This document shows, piece by piece, positions 32,639 to 42,076 of a stretch of 64,000 nt of DNA (the stretch's first letter is position 1; each line of letters starts with the position of its first letter). Both the position numbers and the translations under genes were made by a program. Origin of the DNA: Nitrospira sp. (GTDB lineage: Bacteria; Nitrospirota; Nitrospiria; Nitrospirales; Nitrospiraceae); the NCBI GenBank assembly GCA_029194725.1, contig JARFXQ010000004.1, positions 62,001 through 126,000 on the forward strand, in the 5' to 3' direction. The notes under the pieces were generated by a model that had not been told where the DNA came from, ran no database searches, and saw nothing but the letters and a program-made list of their open reading frames with translations.

Positions 32639-33445
32639 TTACTCGGTCTCCCCAGAGACCGGCCGAACGAGGAGTTTGAGTTGTTGTGCGAGGGCATCAG
32701 GACAGTGCGGGCTGGTGGCGATGATCCCGCGATAGCGAGGCTTGGGCCGGTTGAAAATCAGCTTATGTCCACTCCCGTCACGGATAGTCCCACCTGCCTC
32801 GGTGAGGAGGAGTGCTCCAGCCGCGACATCCCACTCATTCTCCGCCTCCATTGTCGCGGCGGCATGAATGCGCCCGCTTGCGGTGAGGGCGAGAGCCCAG
32901 GCGATTGAACGTACGGCGCGGCTGGCGGCAAACGACTCAAGCAATGTGAAGCGACCGATTTGGAGCTCCCATGGACTGAGTGCGACTACCGGATTCTGGG
33001 CTTCGCGCGTATCTTGTGGGGTAACCGGCTTGTCATTGAGATGAAGACCTCCACCTCGCGTGGCCGTGAATAGCTCGTCAGTCGACGGGTTGAAGATGGC
33101 AGCCACGATCGGCCGGCCTTGTTCAACGAGTGCGACGGAAATGCAGAACTCCGGCTCCCCACTGATGAACGCTTTAGTCCCGTCTATTGGGTCAACCACC
33201 CAGACTCGTCTCCTCTGAAGTCTGTCCGGACCATCAGGCGATTCTTCTGAGAGCCAGCCGTCTTGAGGAAATGCCGCCCTCAGGCGAGACTGGAGGATCT
33301 CATTCACGGCCAGATCCGCCGAAGTCACCGGCGAGTGGTCCGGCTTCTGAATCGTCTCAAAGCCGTCGACGGCAAACTGTAAGGCTTTCGCCCCGGCCTT
33401 CCGAACCACACTGATGAGAACCTCGAGTTCGTCATCCCATGCCAT
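32639..33445 (-). CDS. Inositol monophosphatase family phosphatase
   Basis: 268 residues from the ATG at 33445; the frame extends to 33592 but the extra leader overlaps the divergent corA region. Metal-binding motifs are 'WLSEESPD' (Glu-Glu), 'WVVDPIDGTKAFISG' and 'EWDVAAGALLLTEAGG'. The length and pattern match HisN-type histidinol phosphatases or CysQ-type phosphatases as well as inositol-1-phosphatase. Mg2+ dependent, soluble. Convergent with the aminotransferase, 6 bp apart. Confidence 0.88.
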   Translation of the reverse strand: MAWDDELEVLISVVRKAGAKALQFAVDGFETIQKPDHSPVTSADLAVNEILQSRLRAAFPQDGWLSEESPDGPDRLQRRRVWVVDPIDGTKAFISGEPEFCISVALVEQGRPIVAAIFNPSTDELFTATRGGGLHLNDKPVTPQDTREAQNPVVALSPWELQIGRFTLLESFAASRAVRSIAWALALTASGRIHAAATMEAENEWDVAAGALLLTEAGGTIRDGSGHKLIFNRPKPRYRGIIATSPHCPDALAQQLKLLVRPVSGETE

Positions 33446-33536
33446 GACGGGAGAGTAGCAGGCCTGGAGGCAGATGAAAAGAAATGAACCTGTGTGGCTT
33501 GACCTGGTTTCAGAATCTGCGTACAAGCACGTTACG

Positions 33537-34592
33537 ATGAAACTGGTGCAGAAACGATCGAAGAAGACCGGACTCTCCCCCGGAACGCTCATTCACATCG
33601 GCGAGCAGCGAACCCACGCCGTGACTATGACCCTGTTCAAATATGCCGGGTCCCGATGTGAAGAGCATGTCGTCACAGACGCGAGTGAGCTTCAACCGCC
33701 TGCCGACGAAACCTTCACGTGGGTGAATGTCGGTGGAGTACATAAGGTCGATCTTCTGGAAGTCTTAGGGAAACAGTTCGGTCTCCACCCGCTTCTGCTG
33801 GAAGACATCGCCAATACCGATCAACGGCCGAAGCTCGATGACTATGAGAGCTATTTCTTTCTGGTCATGAAGATGCTCATGCTCTCTGAGCGAGGCGACA
33901 TTGTGGTCGAACAGGTGAGTTTCGTCCTTGGACGCAACTACGTTCTCTCGTTCCAAGAGAACGGCACCGATGTTTTTTACTCGGTGCGGGATCGTCTGAG
34001 AGGCGGCAAGGGGCGTCTTCGGCAAAATGGGTCGGACTATCTCTTGTATGCACTCGTCGACGCCGTCGTGGATCAATATTTCGCTGTTCTCGAAATGCTC
34101 GGAGAACGGATTGAATCGCTGCAAGAGCGGGTGATAGCCGATCCGAAACCGGATACACTCAAAGACATTCACGCGCTCAAACAGCAGCTGTTGTTCGTGC
34201 GGCGCGCCGTTTGGCCTCTGCGGGAAGCGATCAACAACCTGTCTCGTTCGGAATGTCCCTTGTTACATGAACCCACCAAGGTGTTCTTTCGGGACGTCTA
34301 CGACCATGTGGTGCAGATCGTCGATACGATCGAGACATTGCGCGAAATGGTCTCGGAAAGTCTCGATATCTATCTGTCAAGCATCAACTATCGGCTGAAC
34401 ACCGTCATACGGGTGTTGACCGTTATTACGACGATTTTCATGCCGCTCACTTTTATCGTGGGCATCTACGGTATGAATTTTGAGTATATGCCGGAATTGA
34501 AATGGCCCTGGGGCTACCCGATGGCGATGGGCCTCATGGGGGTTGTGGCGGCCGTTATGTTGATCGGGTTCCGTCGAAAGAAATGGCTATAG
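33537..34592 (+). CDS. corA: CorA-type Mg2+/Co2+ transporter
   Basis: 351 residues from the ATG at 33537; the frame is open back to 33474. Cytosolic funnel domain with 'HPLLLEDIANTDQRPKLD', a long stalk helix region about 190-290, then two membrane helices at the C-terminus with the selectivity signature 'YGMNF' between them (about residue 318). The tail is basic (RRKKWL), as usual. Pentameric divalent cation channel. Divergent from the phosphatase. Confidence 0.95.
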   Translation: MKLVQKRSKKTGLSPGTLIHIGEQRTHAVTMTLFKYAGSRCEEHVVTDASELQPPADETFTWVNVGGVHKVDLLEVLGKQFGLHPLLLEDIANTDQRPKLDDYESYFFLVMKMLMLSERGDIVVEQVSFVLGRNYVLSFQENGTDVFYSVRDRLRGGKGRLRQNGSDYLLYALVDAVVDQYFAVLEMLGERIESLQERVIADPKPDTLKDIHALKQQLLFVRRAVWPLREAINNLSRSECPLLHEPTKVFFRDVYDHVVQIVDTIETLREMVSESLDIYLSSINYRLNTVIRVLTVITTIFMPLTFIVGIYGMNFEYMPELKWPWGYPMAMGLMGVVAAVMLIGFRRKKWL

Positions 34593-34606
34593 CCGGCGAG
34601 GCCAGT

Positions 34607-34951
34607 CTACTCTTCTTGAATTTCTACCTTATCCACGAAATAGCTGGTCTCACCGAAGCAGGTGGTTGGAATATTGCGATACTCCTTGTAGTGCAAGATC
34701 ACACGTTTTCCCATCATCTCTGATAATTGCGCGGCGACTTTGTCGTCCCAGATCGTGAATTGCCAGAGAACGGGTGCCGTTCCAGGCACGGTCGTCATTG
34801 CCAACTCTCCTTCATGTGTCTTGCACAGCCAGCCCCTCGTAGAAAATTGTTGGATGTACCCGGCGCGGTCTCCATCGGAATAGGTTAGGTTGAACGCGAC
34901 AATGAGGTAGGCGGCACCGGCAAAGAAGAGAAACGTCAAAAACAGTTTCAC
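34607..34951 (-). CDS. Hypothetical protein with N-terminal membrane helix
   Basis: 114 residues from the GTG at 34951; a TTG at 34993 that overlaps the leuD end is an alternative. One N-terminal helix (LFLTFLFFAGAAYLIVAF), then a soluble domain with 'SDGDRAGYIQQFSTRGWLCK' and 'VILHYKEYRNIPTTCFGET'. It looks conserved (two Cys, several aromatic/Gly positions) but I do not recognise the family. It closely follows leuD on the same strand, and may simply be carried in its transcript. Confidence 0.65.
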   Translation of the reverse strand: MKLFLTFLFFAGAAYLIVAFNLTYSDGDRAGYIQQFSTRGWLCKTHEGELAMTTVPGTAPVLWQFTIWDDKVAAQLSEMMGKRVILHYKEYRNIPTTCFGETSYFVDKVEIQEE

Positions 34952-34965
34952 TAATATTTCCAGAG

Positions 34966-35589
34966 TTATGGATGGATGTCGCTGAACAGCCAAGGAGTCT
35001 CGGCCTTCCCCCGAGATTCATAGGCCGCGATCGCAGGTTCGTGCTGGAGCGTGAGGCTGATCGCATCAAGCCCTCGATAGAGGCAGTCTTTGCGGAAGGG
35101 GTCGATCTCGAAGCGATACGTGGTTCCTTTCGGAGTGGTCACTGTTTGCTGATACAGATCCACGGTGAGGCGGTAACCCTCGTTGTCGATCACGTCCTTC
35201 ATGAGCTGCAGCACCTCCTCAGTTCTCAACACCACAGGAAGGATGCCGTTCTGAAAGCAATTGTTATAGAAAATGTCGGCAAAGCTGGGAGCAATGAGGC
35301 ACTGGAACCCTTGGTCCAGGAGAGCCCAAGGCGCATGCTCACGCGAGGAGCCACAGCCGAAATTGTCTCGGGTTAAGAGGATCGTCGCGCCCTGATACCG
35401 TGGTTGGTTCAAAAAGAACAACGGATCAGGTGAGCCGTCTTTCCGTTTTCGCCAATCAAAGAACAGTCCTTCGCGCAATCCGGTGCGCTTGATCGTCTTT
35501 AGAAATTGCTTCGGAATCACCTGATCGGTATCGACGTTCACGCGATCCAGAGGAGCGACGAGACCGGTCAGTGTCGTGAAAGGTTCCAT
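34966..35589 (-). CDS. leuD: 3-isopropylmalate dehydratase small subunit
   Basis: With LeuC it isomerises 2- to 3-isopropylmalate in leucine synthesis. 207 residues, opening '[20 protein letters not shown]' with '[14 protein letters not shown]', then '[16 protein letters not shown]', the swivel-domain substrate loop, and '[14 protein letters not shown]'. Normal length. leuC lies 7 bp upstream on the same strand. Confidence 0.96.
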   Translation of the reverse strand: MEPFTTLTGLVAPLDRVNVDTDQVIPKQFLKTIKRTGLREGLFFDWRKRKDGSPDPLFFLNQPRYQGATILLTRDNFGCGSSREHAPWALLDQGFQCLIAPSFADIFYNNCFQNGILPVVLRTEEVLQLMKDVIDNEGYRLTVDLYQQTVTTPKGTTYRFEIDPFRKDCLYRGLDAISLTLQHEPAIAAYESRGKAETPWLFSDIHP

Positions 35590-35596
35590 TGCGCTA

Positions 35597-37000
35597 TCAG
35601 CTCCAATGTCGGATATCTACGAAGTGTCCTTCAACAGCCGCGGCGACTGCCATGGCAGGCGACACCAGGTGGGTGCGACCTCCGGCTCCCTGGCGGCCCT
35701 CGAAATTCCGATTACTCGTGGAGGCACAGCGCTCACCCGGCTTCAGCACATCGGCATTCATCGCAAGACACATGCTGCAACCGGCCTCCCGCCACTCGAA
35801 CCCTGCCTCGCGGAACACTCGGTCGAGTCCTTCCGCTTCCGCCTGTTGCTTGACGAGCCCTGATCCTGGAACCACCATCGCGTGCACGGTCTTTGCGACC
35901 CTCTTGCCCTTCGCGAAACCCGCAGCAAGTCGAAGATCTTCGATCCGGGAATTCGTACAGGAGCCGATGAAAACCTTGTCGATTGTGATATCGGTAATCG
36001 GCATATTGGGTGAAAGCCCCATGTAGGCTAATGCCCGTTCGGTAGCATTCCTCATTTTCTCGTCCGACATCGTTCGAGGGTCAGGAACATTCTGGTCCAC
36101 ACCAAGTACCATGCCGGGGCTGGTACCCCAGCTGACCTGCGGCGCGATCTGTTCTGCCTGCAATGTTACGGTTGCATCATACTTGGCGTCAGGATCAGTC
36201 TTGAGTTGCCGCCATGCCTGAGTCGCCTGCGCGAATAGCTCTCCCTTTGGCGCCAACGGCCGGCCCTTGATGTAGGCAATTGTCTTGTCGTCAGGAGCGA
36301 CCATGCCTGCACGAGCGCCACCCTCGATCGACATGTTACAGAGGGTCATACGACCCTCCATGCTGAGGACTTCGATTGCCGAACCGGTATATTCAATCAC
36401 ATAGCCGGTCCCCCCGGCTGTCCCGATCTTCCCAATAATCGCGAGGATAATATCCTTGGCTGAGCAACGGTCGGACAGCATTCCCTCGACGCGTAGTTCC
36501 ATCGTCTTGGGACGATTCTGCACCAAACATTGAGTGGCCAACACGTGCTCCACTTCACTAGTCCCGATACCGAACGCCAGGGCACCAAATGCTCCATGGG
36601 TGGAGGTGTGGGAGTCGCCACAGACGATTGTTGTGCCAGGAAGGGTGAAGCCCTGTTCCGGGCCGATGACATGGACGATACCCTGGCGTATGTCGCTCAT
36701 GTTGAAAAGGGTGATGCCGAAATCCTTGCAGTTGTCCTCGAGTGTTTGAATCTGAAGGGCACTCACTTGGTCGGCGATCCCAAGCCGCCGGTCTGTGGTC
36801 GGAACGTTATGATCTGGCACAGCCAATGTCGCAGCGGGCCGACGGGGCCGACGCCCTGCGAGCTTCAACCCTTCGAAGGCCTGAGGCGATGTCACTTCAT
36901 GAACCAATTGTCGGTCGATGTACAGCAGCGTCGTTCCGTCCGGTTCTGACCGGACGACATGCGAATCCCAAATCTTATCGAATAAAGTCTTGCCGGCCAT
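35597..37000 (-). CDS. leuC: 3-isopropylmalate dehydratase large subunit
   Basis: 467 residues from the ATG at 37000 ([14 protein letters not shown]). Aconitase-family [4Fe-4S] enzyme: cluster cysteines in '[15 protein letters not shown]' (about 348) and '[11 protein letters not shown]' (about 408-415); also '[20 protein letters not shown]'. First gene of leuC-leuD. The upstream 240 bp to the divergent MEKHLA gene should hold the promoter; no attenuator-like leader peptide was obvious. Confidence 0.96.
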   Translation of the reverse strand: MAGKTLFDKIWDSHVVRSEPDGTTLLYIDRQLVHEVTSPQAFEGLKLAGRRPRRPAATLAVPDHNVPTTDRRLGIADQVSALQIQTLEDNCKDFGITLFNMSDIRQGIVHVIGPEQGFTLPGTTIVCGDSHTSTHGAFGALAFGIGTSEVEHVLATQCLVQNRPKTMELRVEGMLSDRCSAKDIILAIIGKIGTAGGTGYVIEYTGSAIEVLSMEGRMTLCNMSIEGGARAGMVAPDDKTIAYIKGRPLAPKGELFAQATQAWRQLKTDPDAKYDATVTLQAEQIAPQVSWGTSPGMVLGVDQNVPDPRTMSDEKMRNATERALAYMGLSPNMPITDITIDKVFIGSCTNSRIEDLRLAAGFAKGKRVAKTVHAMVVPGSGLVKQQAEAEGLDRVFREAGFEWREAGCSMCLAMNADVLKPGERCASTSNRNFEGRQGAGGRTHLVSPAMAVAAAVEGHFVDIRHWS

Positions 37001-37238
37001 CCCAACCCCCACTCATCCAAGTGCAAGCCAGGCCATTATACAGAGAAGTCCCATGGCTTTGACAAGGTGTGTGTCTGTGCGCCCTCTTACGTCTGCGGCG
37101 ACACCTCGCCGAAGCGCGTCCGTCTTCGCCAAGGTTTGAAGAACACACACTCATTCATCCATGGCTTCACCACTTGGCTTCACGGCATAGGCGGGTACAA
37201 CTTGCTCCTTCGCATGAGACGTGCTACCACCCACGACC

Positions 37239-37727
37239 ATGAAGACTGCGCAGTGGAACGAACCACGAATCGTGCAATGGAGTCAGTGGCTGCTGGACAG
37301 CTATCGCCATTGGACGGGAAAAGAGCTGATCGAACGGGTGGACGACAGGAGCCAGCAGGCGCAAACATTGTTCGAAGCTTCCTTTGTCGTGGTGTCGCAC
37401 GGTGTGGAACCGGACCCGATCTTGAATTATGGCAATCAAACGGCGTTGGACCTCTGGGAGATGTCCTGGGAACAATTCAGCAAGACGCCATCCCGACTCA
37501 CGGCAGAGCCGGATGACCGGACTGAGCGGGCAAGGATGTTGGAACGAGCCAAGCTCTACGGTTACTTCGACGGCTATCGAGGAGTGCGAATCTCTTCAAC
37601 AGGGAGACGATTCCTTGTCGAGCAAGCCTTGATCTGGAATGTGATCGATTCTGCCGGAAGCCTTGTCGGTCAAGCAGCGACATTCTCACAATGGTCGAAC
37701 CTGTCTTGGTCTGGGGAGAAGAATTAG
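37239..37727 (+). CDS. MEKHLA domain protein
   Basis: 162 residues from the ATG at 37239. The whole protein is a MEKHLA domain: 'SQWLLDSYRHWTGKELI', 'ASFVVVSHGVEPDPILNYGN', 'ALDLWEMSWEQFSKTPSRLT' and 'GYRGVRISSTGRRFLVEQ'. This PAS-related domain was first noted in plant HD-Zip proteins and occurs alone in many bacteria. It may bind a small ligand or sense redox; the role in bacteria is not established. Convergent with the CBS gene. Confidence 0.9.
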   Translation: MKTAQWNEPRIVQWSQWLLDSYRHWTGKELIERVDDRSQQAQTLFEASFVVVSHGVEPDPILNYGNQTALDLWEMSWEQFSKTPSRLTAEPDDRTERARMLERAKLYGYFDGYRGVRISSTGRRFLVEQALIWNVIDSAGSLVGQAATFSQWSNLSWSGEKN

Positions 37728-37753
37728 GAAAGTTTCGCTGAAAGAGGGAGCAG

Positions 37754-38368
37754 TCACGTCCAGAGTTCGAGGGGGCCGTGATTCGCGATGGCTTGCAGCA
37801 GGTCTCGGGTGGTCAGGATGCCTACAAGACGGCGATTGTGATCCAAGATCGGAACAGCATGAATCCGTTCGTCGAGCATGACGCGGGCAATTTCCCGAAT
37901 CTCTGTCGTCGGTGTTGCAGAAATAACTCGAGAAGTCATGATTTCGGCCAATCGCCGCCTGGAGGCCTGGTGCTTATCGACCGCCGTGATCAGTTCCGGA
38001 ACATGGTGGAGTAGGTCCTGATACGACACCATTCCGACGAGGGTGTCGTGCATCGACGTGACGGGGATATGGTGGAATCCTTTGTGTGACATGCTCGCCC
38101 AGGCGTCCAGCAAGGTGCTGTCGGATGAAAGGGAGAAAACCGGAGCGCTCATCAGATCACGAGCCAGAATCGCAGGTCGCAGGTGTGGCGGGTCGCTGCT
38201 CTGTTGTTGATAAGCCGTTTGTGCCGCCAAAGCGGAGCGATCCAACGAAGGTGAGTGCCGGCCGTAAGGCTCTCGTTCCCCAACGGATTCGACGCGACCG
38301 TTCCTCGGGCCAGCCGGCTTGATCGGATATGTCTCCACGATTCCATTGACCGTCAGAATGATGGACAT
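37754..38368 (-). CDS. Two-CBS-domain protein
   Basis: 204 residues from the ATG at 38368 (frame open to 38431). An N-terminal segment of about 60 residues of low complexity, then a tandem CBS pair: 'ARDLMSAPVFSLSSDSTLLD' with 'GFHHIPVTSMHDTLVGMVS', and 'IMTSRVISATPTTEIREIA' with 'IHAVPILDHNRRLVGILTTRD'. Such pairs bind adenosyl nucleotides and regulate partners. No partner domain is attached here. Confidence 0.9.
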   Translation of the reverse strand: MSIILTVNGIVETYPIKPAGPRNGRVESVGEREPYGRHSPSLDRSALAAQTAYQQQSSDPPHLRPAILARDLMSAPVFSLSSDSTLLDAWASMSHKGFHHIPVTSMHDTLVGMVSYQDLLHHVPELITAVDKHQASRRRLAEIMTSRVISATPTTEIREIARVMLDERIHAVPILDHNRRLVGILTTRDLLQAIANHGPLELWT

Positions 38369-38731
38369 ACTGCAGTTCCTCAACTGTCGTATCGGAATCT
38401 TCGGGAAATACTTAAGCTGACGATGTTGCAAAGGCTCTCCGGCGTCATCCTTCTCGCAAGACGCCTCTCGTCAGCACTCTAGAAGGCCGGATTTTCTTGT
38501 ACAACATTTTGGTTCTCGCAACCTCGGCGTTCCAAATCGGTTGCTTCCGTTTTAAACCATATGCTATAAGGCAATGAGGTTAGTCGTGTGACGTGGTGAA
38601 TGTTGATAACTGATGCAAAGACAATAGACGAAAGGCGCGCGTTACCAAGAGCCTGCACGTCCTCCAAGTTTGACATATAAATATTTCACAAGCCTTTATT
38701 TATCTCTTCTTTTCTCGCAAGGGGGGTAGTC
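38369..38731. other. AT-rich intergenic region before the cupredoxin gene
   Basis: About 360 bp between the divergent CBS and cupredoxin genes, clearly more AT-rich from about 38660 on (ATATAAATATTTC). It should hold both promoters and a possible 5' leader for the cupredoxin mRNA. No sharp motif identified. Confidence 0.4.
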
Positions 38732-39208
38732 ATGGGCAAGACATTGTGGGCGGTCTTTCTGGGACTCGGCATGGTATTGGCTGGGGTTTCTGGTTCTTAT
38801 GCACTTCAAGCAGGTGGTGTTGAGACCGGTGATCTGGAAACCGGTTCTGTCGTCGGACAGCCCTTTAAGGAGCTGACCGTGGATGCGTCGTTTTACTCTA
38901 TCGACATCGGCACCATGAAGACATGGTACCCTCCCACGACAGTCATCGATTTTAAGACCCGTCCTGGCGCCCCGGTTCTGATAAAAGTGACGAATAATTC
39001 CACTACTGAACATGGCTTTCAGCTGAGTGCTGCGGTGAATCAATCTGGACCGTTCGTCTTGGATACTAAGTTGGTGCTTAAGCCGGGGGAAACGCGTTAC
39101 ATTGGCGTCCCAACCAGCGATTTGTTTTATGCCGCGGGGAATACCCTCGAATATCGTTGTCACTTGCACCCAGCCCATGTCGGCGGCAAGTTGCTTATGC
39201 TCAAGTAG
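38732..39208 (+). CDS. Exported cupredoxin-domain protein
   Basis: 158 residues, AAGGGGGG 8 bp before the ATG. Signal peptide to about residue 25 (GLGMVLAGVSGSYALQA). The mature part is a cupredoxin-like beta barrel with a plausible type-1 copper set: His in 'STTEHGFQL', then 'YRCHLHPAHVGGKLLML', giving Cys, His and Met near the C-terminus. Small periplasmic electron carriers or copper-binding proteins of this kind are common in nitrifiers. Followed by a strong terminator. Confidence 0.85.
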   Translation: MGKTLWAVFLGLGMVLAGVSGSYALQAGGVETGDLETGSVVGQPFKELTVDASFYSIDIGTMKTWYPPTTVIDFKTRPGAPVLIKVTNNSTTEHGFQLSAAVNQSGPFVLDTKLVLKPGETRYIGVPTSDLFYAAGNTLEYRCHLHPAHVGGKLLMLK

Positions 39209-39228
39209 CTTATTCCGATTCGGATAGC

Positions 39229-39264
39229 AAAAAGGCCTCGGTGAGTGTTACCGAGGCCTTTTTT
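39229..39264. terminator. Bidirectional rho-independent terminator
   Basis: GGCCTCGGT (39234-39242) pairs perfectly with ACCGAGGCC (39250-39258), 7-base loop, with six T after the stem and five A before it. It ends the cupredoxin transcript and can serve the convergent ferredoxin. Confidence 0.92.
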
Positions 39265-39280
39265 ATTCGTTTCAATACAA

Positions 39281-39312
39281 AGGGCCCTGGCTCTCGATGG
39301 ATCCAGGGCCCT
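39281..39312. terminator. Second GC-rich hairpin, likely ferredoxin terminator
   Basis: AGGGCCCTGG (39281-39290) and CCAGGGCCCT (39303-39312) form a perfect 10-bp stem with a 12-base loop. On the minus strand it is followed by TTTGTATT, so it fits best as the terminator of the ferredoxin gene. Confidence 0.7.
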
Positions 39313-39337
39313 CAAATAATAACGTCAATGGATGGGA

Positions 39338-39733
<396 letters not shown>

Positions 39734-39909
39734 TCACGCGGCCCACACCATAGTGCTTCGTCGACTTATGACGAATAAACACGCTGCAAACCATTCTATT
39801 CCGCGATTCTTTTCCAAGTCAACTGAATGGACTGCGGTCAGAAGCCCTAGCTCCGTACTGTCCATGAGCCATTGGGCTCAACAGAGAAAGAAACCGCTGG
39901 TCGTCATCA

Positions 39910-40410
39910 ATGGCATCTGATCAAGCTCAGGTGAGCAATCGAGAAGGGCGGAAGCAACGTATCATCATGATGGCTCTGCTTGCCCTACTCCTCATGAGCG
40001 CGTCGGTTTTCCTCGTTGAACGCAAAGAGTCGAGCATCATCGTCGTCACGTTCCCGAGCGGTGTCGAGTTGGAAGCCGAAGTGGCGGATACACCGGAGAA
40101 GTTGCTCTTCGGGCTTGCCTTTCGCGATGCATTGCCTCCCAACGGCGGCATGCTTTATATCTTTGAGCAAAACGGAATGCATCGCGTGACAACCAAGGAA
40201 TATCGATTCCCGATCGACATTCTGTGGGTGGACGAGAGTCACCATGTGGTGTATATGCTGGAACATGCGGAGCCATGCGCCAAAGATCCCTGCCCTCTTT
40301 TCGGGCCCCCCCCCGAAGCTGTTCGCTATGTGATACAGGCAGTATCGGGATTCATTCAGGAAGCTGGAGTTGCAAGAAACGACGAGCTCAAGTTTGCCCT
40401 TCGCATGTAG
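39910..40410 (+). CDS. DUF192 family protein, membrane anchored
   Basis: 166 residues. N-terminal cytoplasmic tip, one helix (IIMMALLALLLMSASVFLV), then a DUF192 domain: 'VEVADTPEKL' type strand, 'LLFGLAFRDALPPNGGMLYI' and 'FPIDILWVDESHHVVYM', with a closing acidic and proline stretch. DUF192 proteins are periplasmic and of unknown role. First of four same-strand genes leading to the aminotransferase at 41158. Confidence 0.85.
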   Translation: MASDQAQVSNREGRKQRIIMMALLALLLMSASVFLVERKESSIIVVTFPSGVELEAEVADTPEKLLFGLAFRDALPPNGGMLYIFEQNGMHRVTTKEYRFPIDILWVDESHHVVYMLEHAEPCAKDPCPLFGPPPEAVRYVIQAVSGFIQEAGVARNDELKFALRM

Positions 40411-40442
40411 AAGCTGGAAGATCGCAAGAGGACATACGCACG

Positions 40443-40760
40443 ATGGATGAGTTTCAGAAGGTTGCACAGATCGACGAGTTGCCTCCGGGAAACTCAAAGA
40501 TCGTCAGGATCAATGACCGCCCGATCGCATTGTTCAATGTCGAGGGAAAGTTGTACGCCATCCATAACAGTTGTCCCCATGAAGGGGGTCCGCTTATTGA
40601 GGGAAGACTCAAAGGGTATGTGATTGCCTGTCCCTGGCATGATCTGGCGTTCGATATCAGAAACGGGCAGGGCGTAGACGGCGGCGGGTACTGTGTAGGA
40701 AGTTACGAAGTCCGAGTGGATGGGAACGATATTCTGGTCGGCCCTCGACGGAAAATATAA
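40443..40760 (+). CDS. Small Rieske [2Fe-2S] ferredoxin
   Basis: 105 residues from the ATG at 40443. The two ligand pairs are 'NSCPHEGGPL' (CxH) and 'ACPWHDLAFD' (CxxH), spaced 19 residues, as in NirD and dioxygenase-type ferredoxins. No membrane segment. It may donate electrons to an oxygenase or reductase encoded elsewhere. Follows the DUF192 gene by 32 bp. Confidence 0.93.
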   Translation: MDEFQKVAQIDELPPGNSKIVRINDRPIALFNVEGKLYAIHNSCPHEGGPLIEGRLKGYVIACPWHDLAFDIRNGQGVDGGGYCVGSYEVRVDGNDILVGPRRKI

Positions 40761-40814
40761 CAGGGGCAATTCGGCTGAACCGTTTGGCTTCACAGCGCGC
40801 ATCAGGATCTCGAC

Positions 40815-41153
40815 GTGAGTATTTCCAGGACCGATCACAACCCGACTTTGGACGGAAGCGACCGCCGGCAGGTCACGGTCGATCAATCTTTCTTTATCCA
40901 TCTATGGGAAGATCGCACCAGAGGTGAACAGTGGGTGCCGTCTTACGACACCAAAGGACTCGCGCTGCTCAGTGATGAGTTCCTCCGCATCGCGAGCAAT
41001 AATGCTGTGGAGAACGGGCAGCGCATCTTCGAATTTAAAGCTGTGCAGTCGGGGGTGTATCAGCTGATTTTTGAAAAGCGCATGGGGTGGAAATTTACTG
41101 CGGAAGATCGGCGCTTGTTCCGAATAGAGGCGGCGCCGCCATCCAGGAATTGA
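40815..41153 (+). CDS. Chagasin/I42-like protein (possible)
   Basis: 112 residues, GTG start at 40815. 'VTVDQSFFIHLWEDRTRGEQW' (shown in part) and 'GVYQLIFEKRMGWKFTAEDRR' (in part) resemble the loops of I42 cysteine-protease inhibitors (NPTTGY/F..W, then a late RPW-type loop), but the Thr-Thr-Gly is altered to Thr-Arg-Gly and no signal peptide is present. The beta-rich character fits. Stop is 4 bp before the aminotransferase ATG. Confidence 0.5.
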   Translation: MSISRTDHNPTLDGSDRRQVTVDQSFFIHLWEDRTRGEQWVPSYDTKGLALLSDEFLRIASNNAVENGQRIFEFKAVQSGVYQLIFEKRMGWKFTAEDRRLFRIEAAPPSRN

Positions 41154-41157
41154 GCCG

Positions 41158-41997
41158 ATGCCCGATATCGCGTTCATCAACGGCCGCTTTCTTGCTTGGG
41201 AAGAAGCGACCATTTCCATCGATGATCGGGGGTTCCAATTCGGAGATGCCGTCTACGAAGTCATTCGGACCTATCGAGGGAACCCCTTCGAACTTGCTTC
41301 GCATCTTGCTCGGTTGGATCGAAGCGCAAGAGAACTCTCGCTTCTCCAGCCGTACAGCAGGGACCAATGGATGCGGTGGATTCAGCAAGGGCTCAGCCTG
41401 TCCGGATATCAAGATGCCAAGATCTATATTCAGCTTACCAGAGGGGCTGCTCCTCGTGAGCATAGTTTCCCTTCCGAGAATCGCCCAACGGTCGTGATGA
41501 CCATCAGGGAGTTTCATCCCCTGGGACCGGAGGTCCGTCGGGCCGGCGTAAACGCATGCACTAGGGAGGATCTTCGATGGGGGCGCTGTGATATCAAGAG
41601 CGTCAATCTCCTGGCCAATGTCCTGGCCCGCGAAGAAGCGAAGAAGGCCGGCGTTTTCGAAACAATTTTGGTCAGGGACGGCTTCGTCATGGAAGGCGCG
41701 GTGAGCAATGTTATGGCTGTTCAACGTGGAGTTGTCATGACGGCCCCGGAGGGTCCGCGAATTCTCTCCGGCGTCACACGAACGGTCGTGTTAGAACTGG
41801 CGAAGAAAGAAGACATCGCGATCGAAGAACGATTCATACCGGCCGACCTTCTGTATCAGGTCGATGAGGTATTTTTGACTGGAACCACGCTCGAAGTGCT
41901 CGGGGTTGTCCAGATCGATGGGAATATCATCGGCTCCGGCCAACCTGGTCCCATCACAAGAACGCTGGCTGCTCGCTGGGCTTTGTTGACCGGCTAG
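41158..41997 (+). CDS. dat: D-amino acid transaminase (class IV PLP)
   Basis: 279 residues, fold type IV. 'FINGRFLAWEEATISIDDRG' (opening), 'DRGFQFGDAVYEVIRTYRG', the catalytic lysine in 'RCDIKSVNLLANVLA' (about 146), 'EGAVSNVM', 'LSGVTRTVVLEL' and the C-terminal cofactor loop 'LTGTTLEVLGV'. The 'RCDIKSVNLL' string is typical of D-alanine aminotransferase rather than IlvE. It would interconvert D-Ala and D-Glu with 2-oxo acids for cell-wall precursors. Followed by a hairpin and the rimP operon. Confidence 0.87.
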   Translation: MPDIAFINGRFLAWEEATISIDDRGFQFGDAVYEVIRTYRGNPFELASHLARLDRSARELSLLQPYSRDQWMRWIQQGLSLSGYQDAKIYIQLTRGAAPREHSFPSENRPTVVMTIREFHPLGPEVRRAGVNACTREDLRWGRCDIKSVNLLANVLAREEAKKAGVFETILVRDGFVMEGAVSNVMAVQRGVVMTAPEGPRILSGVTRTVVLELAKKEDIAIEERFIPADLLYQVDEVFLTGTTLEVLGVVQIDGNIIGSGQPGPITRTLAARWALLTG

Positions 41998-42042
41998 TAC
42001 CCTTGCTTTGCACTGTGGTGCATGGTATGGTGCTCCTTCTGT

Positions 42043-42066
42043 AAGTGGGCTCATGCCCACTTTTTT
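42043..42066 (+). terminator. Hairpin terminator/attenuator in front of rimP
   Basis: AAGTGGGC-TCAT-GCCCAC followed by TTTTTT (stem 42045-42060) ends 10 bp before the rimP ATG. It is a sound terminator for dat. Its position and the 'GTGGGC...GCCCACTTTTTT' pattern resemble the rimP leader known from other bacteria, so it may attenuate the translation operon. Confidence 0.75.
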
Positions 42067-42076
42067 GTTTGGATAC

